A DNA stretch of 64,000 nucleotides from Acidobacteriota bacterium (lineage in GTDB: Bacteria; Actinomycetota; Acidimicrobiia; Acidimicrobiales; Microtrichaceae), in NCBI GenBank assembly GCA_003577145.1, contig QEUP01000004.1, forward strand, positions 185,752 through 249,751, given 5' to 3'. The position numbers were made by a program, and so were the translations under genes. The notes beneath the pieces were generated by a model. The model was not told the origin of the DNA and ran no database searches. It was given only the letters and a program-made list of their open reading frames with translations. Positions 60,862 to 64,000 of the stretch are shown in pieces (the stretch's first letter is position 1; every line of letters begins with the position of its first letter).

Positions 60862-61719
60862 CTACCCGTAGAGCAGCTTGATGATGTAGTCAGCGGCGAT
60901 GGGCTGGCTGGTGTCGGTGAGGTGCTCGCCGTCCGCTTGGCGCACGTTGCCGTAGGTCGGGTGGTTGTAGACCCACTGGCCGCCGTAGGTGAGGAACGAG
61001 TCCCACTTCATCAGGTAGGTGTTGGGCACCAGGTCGGCGATCTTGCGGTACGACTCGTTGAGCCGGGAGATCATCTGTCCGTACAGCAAGTCGTAGTAGG
61101 AGCCGGGAACGGGGGTGGGGGTCTCGTGGATGTAGACCCGCGCCCCGTAGTAGGTGGCGACGAGGGCGATGTAGAACATCACCAGCTCCCAGTAGTCGTA
61201 CATCGACTCGCTGCCCGGATAGATGATACGACCGGCGTTGTCACGCGACAGCGACTGCGCCTCCACGCCGTAGGCGCAACATGCCCCGATGATCAAGACG
61301 TTGGGCCGGTAGACCAGCCCGTACCACCAGATGTAGGTGAGCCAGGCGCCCTGGTAGTCGAGGGGACCCGTGGCGGGCGCGCCACCGAGGATGCCCTGCG
61401 CGCCCTTTTGGGCCAGCCGCGTGCCGAGCCAGCCGGTGCTGAGCCTCCAAAGGATCGAGTCGCCGAAGACCTCCACGACCCGGGGATTGAGAGCCGCGGC
61501 GACAGCCCCCACCGCACCCGCGAGACCAGCGGTGTTGATCGTCGTCGCCGCAGGGGTGGCCGGGGCCCGCTGGGAGGCCGGTTCTGTCGCCGCCGCGGGT
61601 GCCGCGTCATCGACCGCCGACGCCGTCGAGCCGGGACCCACGAGGGTCGCCAGCAGGGCAACCACGAGTGTTGCGACCAGGTACCGCACCGCAGACCCCT
61701 TGCCACCGATGGCTACCAT
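60862..61719 (-). CDS. Secreted SGNH/GDSL-type hydrolase-like protein A
   Basis: The 285 aa product has a signal peptide (to about residue 33, GPGSTASA), an Ala/Thr/Pro-rich linker (35-60) and an SGNH fold. Block I VFGDSILWRL carries the nucleophile Ser near residue 87, and the final block GEHLTD carries Asp-x-x-His. A CC pair occurs in IIGACCAYG. It would act as an extracytoplasmic esterase or deacetylase. It is homologous to the C-terminal half of the next gene upstream (63347-61785), 65 nt away, so they arose by duplication. Confidence 0.8.
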   Translation of the reverse strand: MVAIGGKGSAVRYLVATLVVALLATLVGPGSTASAVDDAAPAAATEPASQRAPATPAATTINTAGLAGAVGAVAAALNPRVVEVFGDSILWRLSTGWLGTRLAQKGAQGILGGAPATGPLDYQGAWLTYIWWYGLVYRPNVLIIGACCAYGVEAQSLSRDNAGRIIYPGSESMYDYWELVMFYIALVATYYGARVYIHETPTPVPGSYYDLLYGQMISRLNESYRKIADLVPNTYLMKWDSFLTYGGQWVYNHPTYGNVRQADGEHLTDTSQPIAADYIIKLLYG

Positions 61720-61784
61720 GCCAGCATTGTCGCGCAGCCGGGACCGGCTGCGAAACAGCCAGGCGCCCGCCCCGGAGGCGGCAT

Positions 61785-63347
61785 CTACCCGAAGACGGCC
61801 GCGAAGGTCTGTTCGGCGATGATCGTGTAGCCCAGATCGCTGAAGTGGAAGCCGTCACCGGAGCGGACAGCCCCGTACTGGGGATGCACCATCACCGCGA
61901 CCCCGTCGACCTCGGCGAAGGGATGCCAGTCGAGGCGCCCGACCCAGGGCTTGGCCTGGAGTATCCGCTCGTAGCCCTCGTTGACCCCGACCACCCGGTC
62001 GGTGTGCTGCTCGAACCTCGTACCCGGCACCGGCAGGGGGTTGATGACCAGATACACGTCGGCGCGCGTCGAGGCGACGATGTCGATGATCTCGGACATG
62101 ACCTGCTCCCAGAGGACGAACATCTCCGGGCTGTCCTCGACCACCACGGTGCCGTCGGGCATGACGTATGGAGCCTCGCCGTAGCCGATGCTGGCCTCGA
62201 GGATCACCACGTCCGGGTCGAAGACAGGCAGCTCGGCGCTGATCGCGTCCTTCCACGCGGCCTGGAAGTCCAACAGGCCGGTGGCCGGCGCGCCGGTGTA
62301 TTTCATCTCCATGCCATTGGCAGCGAGGATGCTCTGCATGAACGGCCCGAGGCCCCACATGAGGGAGTCGCCCACCACCATCACCCGATCGACCTGGCGG
62401 TCGCCATAGCGAATCGTCGCCTCGACCTCGCCCGGCGCGTAGATGTCGTCGGTGTTGTCCCGATCGAAGTCACCGGCGACCACCTCTGAGCCCGCGCCGG
62501 GTACTTCGACCACGGAGAAGCCACCTGAGCCGTCGTTGGTGGCGAGGAAGTCGCTGCCCTCACCCGAGACGTACACGTCGTCGACCCTGTCGCCGTTGAA
62601 ATCGCCGCCGAGGACCTGACCGGTGGCGGTCACCTCGACGACGGGTACGGGCGCGCCGGCGTCCAACCTCATGACGTGGGTGCCGCCGGCGTCCTGCCGG
62701 TACGCCCAGAGGTCTTCGACGTGGTCGCCGCTGAAGGCGCCGGCCAGCGGGATCATCGATCCATCGAAGGCCAGCGAGGAGTCGATCAGGCCCCGCGCCG
62801 GTGCACCGCCCCAGAGCGTGTGGGTAGCCGCTGACGGCTCGATCCACACGATGTCGTCGACGCCGGCTGTCCCGTCCGCCGCGGTGTCGGCCACGACGGC
62901 CGCGTCAGTGGCGGGGCCGGCTCCCCATCGCACCTTCATCCGGAACTCGCCGTCGACGTGACCGTACCAAACGGTGTGCACCCGCTTGCCGGGTGTGGCC
63001 CACAGCACGTCATCGGCGTGGTCGCCGTCGAAGTCGCCCACCACCGGCGGCTGCTCCCCGCCTCGCTCCGCCCCCACCGTCGTCCAGCTGCCGTCCGGGT
63101 TGGCGAAGCGCACCTCGTCGGCCACCTCGCCGGGGCCGAAGACGAACAGGTCGTCGTAGCCATCGGCGTTGAAGTCGCCGGCGAAGACGCTTTGGTCGGC
63201 TTCGATCGTGGTGGTGGTGACCTCGGCGCTGAACCCCGCCACACCCTGGGCCGCTCCGGGAGGTGCAGCAGCGACGAGCGCGCACAGCGCGAGCGCCAGA
63301 ACTGCGCCGGCGACAACCGTCGATCGACTTCTACCGGGCCGGGCCAC
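61785..63347 (-). CDS. Secreted protein with FG-GAP/VCBS-like repeats fused to SGNH hydrolase
   Basis: The 520 aa product has a signal peptide (to about residue 33) and then five or so beta-propeller-like repeats with Ca-binding DxDxDG-type loops (GDFNADGYDDLFVF, GDFDGDHADDVLW, GDFNGDRVDDVYV, GDFDRDNTDDIYA). From about 320 an SGNH hydrolase domain follows, with VVGDSLMWGLG and the final DGFHFSD. The repeats probably bind ligand or surface and present the hydrolase. GTG start with a TACCCT box 6 nt upstream. It is paralogous in its C-terminal half to the 60862 gene. Confidence 0.85.
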   Translation of the reverse strand: MARPGRSRSTVVAGAVLALALCALVAAAPPGAAQGVAGFSAEVTTTTIEADQSVFAGDFNADGYDDLFVFGPGEVADEVRFANPDGSWTTVGAERGGEQPPVVGDFDGDHADDVLWATPGKRVHTVWYGHVDGEFRMKVRWGAGPATDAAVVADTAADGTAGVDDIVWIEPSAATHTLWGGAPARGLIDSSLAFDGSMIPLAGAFSGDHVEDLWAYRQDAGGTHVMRLDAGAPVPVVEVTATGQVLGGDFNGDRVDDVYVSGEGSDFLATNDGSGGFSVVEVPGAGSEVVAGDFDRDNTDDIYAPGEVEATIRYGDRQVDRVMVVGDSLMWGLGPFMQSILAANGMEMKYTGAPATGLLDFQAAWKDAISAELPVFDPDVVILEASIGYGEAPYVMPDGTVVVEDSPEMFVLWEQVMSEIIDIVASTRADVYLVINPLPVPGTRFEQHTDRVVGVNEGYERILQAKPWVGRLDWHPFAEVDGVAVMVHPQYGAVRSGDGFHFSDLGYTIIAEQTFAAVFG

Positions 63348-63353
63348 GCGCCG

Positions 63354-63359
63354 AGGGTA
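63354..63359 (-). promoter_or_regulatory. -10 box of a leaderless promoter
   Basis: TACCCT on the minus strand lies 6 nt before the GTG at 63347. Confidence 0.45.
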
Positions 63360-63511
63360 GGCGACGGCAACCGGCCGGCGGGTATCGGCGCCGCCCGCCC
63401 CTCCCGAGCGTCACGATCGGCCGCTACCATGGAGGGACTCCCCGGTCGGCTCGGTTCTCCGATCAGGCCGGGAAGAGCAGATCCTTGACAACGGTTGAAC
63501 AAGCTACACAC

Positions 63512-63897
63512 GGGGCTGATCGGTTTCGACGTCGAGACCGGAAGGCGTTCGTGCGACCGGAGTTGCTCAGACTCCTTAAACGGGGCACTCAAAGAACCGG
63601 CAACACTGACGCTGAGTTCGCTCTCGCCGCCTGATCCCATCAGGTAGCGGAGAGTCATAGCGACCAGCAATGGCACGCGGGGCCGGTCCACCGCAGCCCG
63701 GCAACAGAAGCGGTGGAGGACAGGAGGGAGAGACCCCTGACGGCGAGAAAGACCGCTGACCCCGGGGAAAGCCCCGGCGGTGGGCTCTAGGGCCAGCCGA
63801 CCCGGCGGTGTGGTAGCCGCAAGGCCACAAACCGGGAATGGTCGTAGCGCGTGCGTTGACCGCTCGGCGGACGAGGGTTCGATTCCCTCCAGCTCCA
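63512..63897 (+). ncRNA. ssrA: Transfer-messenger RNA (tmRNA)
   Basis: The 5' end GGGGCTGATCGGTTTCGAC and the 3' end GGTTCGATTCCCTCC-AGCTCCA form the alanyl-tRNA-like domain (GGGGCTG pairs with CAGCTCC; the CCA tail is not encoded). The tag frame starts near 63599 and reads GNTDAEFALAA before TGA at 63632-63634, ending in the protease-recognised ALAA. The stretch between tag and 3' domain is GC-rich and would hold the pseudoknots. One-piece form, 386 nt. SmpB is encoded nearby. Confidence 0.96.
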
Positions 63898-63930
63898 CTC
63901 AGACGTCATCACCGAAGTCGGTGCTCGGGT

Positions 63931-63953
63931 TCACCGAAGCCGGCTTCTGGTGA
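63931..63953 (+). terminator. Hairpin after tmRNA
   Basis: TCACCGAAG and CTTCTGGTGA pair around CCGG with one bulged T, 33 nt after the tmRNA end. It is a plausible terminator without a U-tract. Nothing else is seen to the end of the window. Confidence 0.4.
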
Positions 63954-64000
63954 TGGCTGTCCGGCGTGGTCGACACCGTCGGGGGCGTTATTGATCCGGG

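Noticed and set aside
63485..63510. TTGACA ... TACACA as the tmRNA promoter
   Set aside because: The spacing is only 14 bp and the second box ends 1 nt before the mature 5' end, too close for a start unless the RNA is made from further upstream and processed.

Overview
The window looks like chromosome of a high-GC actinobacterium. The content suggests a relative of Acidimicrobiia, but that placement is inference. Supporting signs are the strong GC bias, the frequent GTG and TTG starts, many genes that seem leaderless (a TANNNT box 6-8 nt before the start codon), and a block ordered as in Mycobacterium tuberculosis (cysM / murI / Rv1339-like hydrolase / rph / rdgB, with mec beside cysM). No phage, integrase, IS element or CRISPR array is visible.

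Layout. (1) 91-8947, minus strand: a probable six-gene operon with a fused two-domain acyl-CoA dehydrogenase, two large polytopic membrane proteins (YfhO-like and DUF2142-like), a carboxymuconolactone-decarboxylase-like protein and a DUF35 / lipid-transfer-thiolase pair of the steroid-aldolase type. (2) 9062-23843: amidohydrolase, two tandem secreted subtilases, an FGGY kinase, SDRs, a methyltransferase, PhoD, MaoC and a zinc alcohol dehydrogenase. (3) 24086-44145: a dense lipid or steroid CoA-catabolism region with five further acyl-CoA dehydrogenases (two divergent pairs that look like split subunits), an AMP-forming ligase, a crotonase without either catalytic glutamate, a CaiB-type CoA-transferase, a fused family I CoA-transferase and a thiolase, interspersed with a lipoprotein hydrolase, a frameshifted UbiB-like kinase and a sulfatase. 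(4) 39892-50908: proteins of odd composition (Pro/Thr membrane protein, hyperacidic Tyr-Asp repeat protein, membrane-anchored Hsp70 ATPase, acidic C39-like protease) with ClpP, rpe and an ECF sigma factor. (5) 51023-63897: an AAA ATPase, tRNA-Leu, a D-threonine-aldolase-like enzyme, a DUF559 gene flanked by two near-identical hairpins, then housekeeping genes (rdgB, rph, murI, cysM, mec, smpB), two secreted SGNH-type proteins and tmRNA.

How the parts connect. A palindrome, TGAC-N6-GTCA, lies in six promoter regions of the lipid-catabolism genes (9012, 16535, 24050, 27939, 38507 with one mismatch, and 44179). Four of these are shared between divergent genes. This points to one regulon under a regulator not encoded here, and it is the strongest unexplained signal in the window. 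Acyl-CoA dehydrogenases, MaoC/crotonase, SDRs, thiolase, the Ltp2/DUF35 pair and the CoA-transferases together could shorten and open a steroid-like or branched acyl-CoA. The substrate cannot be read from sequence.

Limits: all family calls come from motifs read by eye, without a database search, and residue numbers are approximate unless a motif is named.
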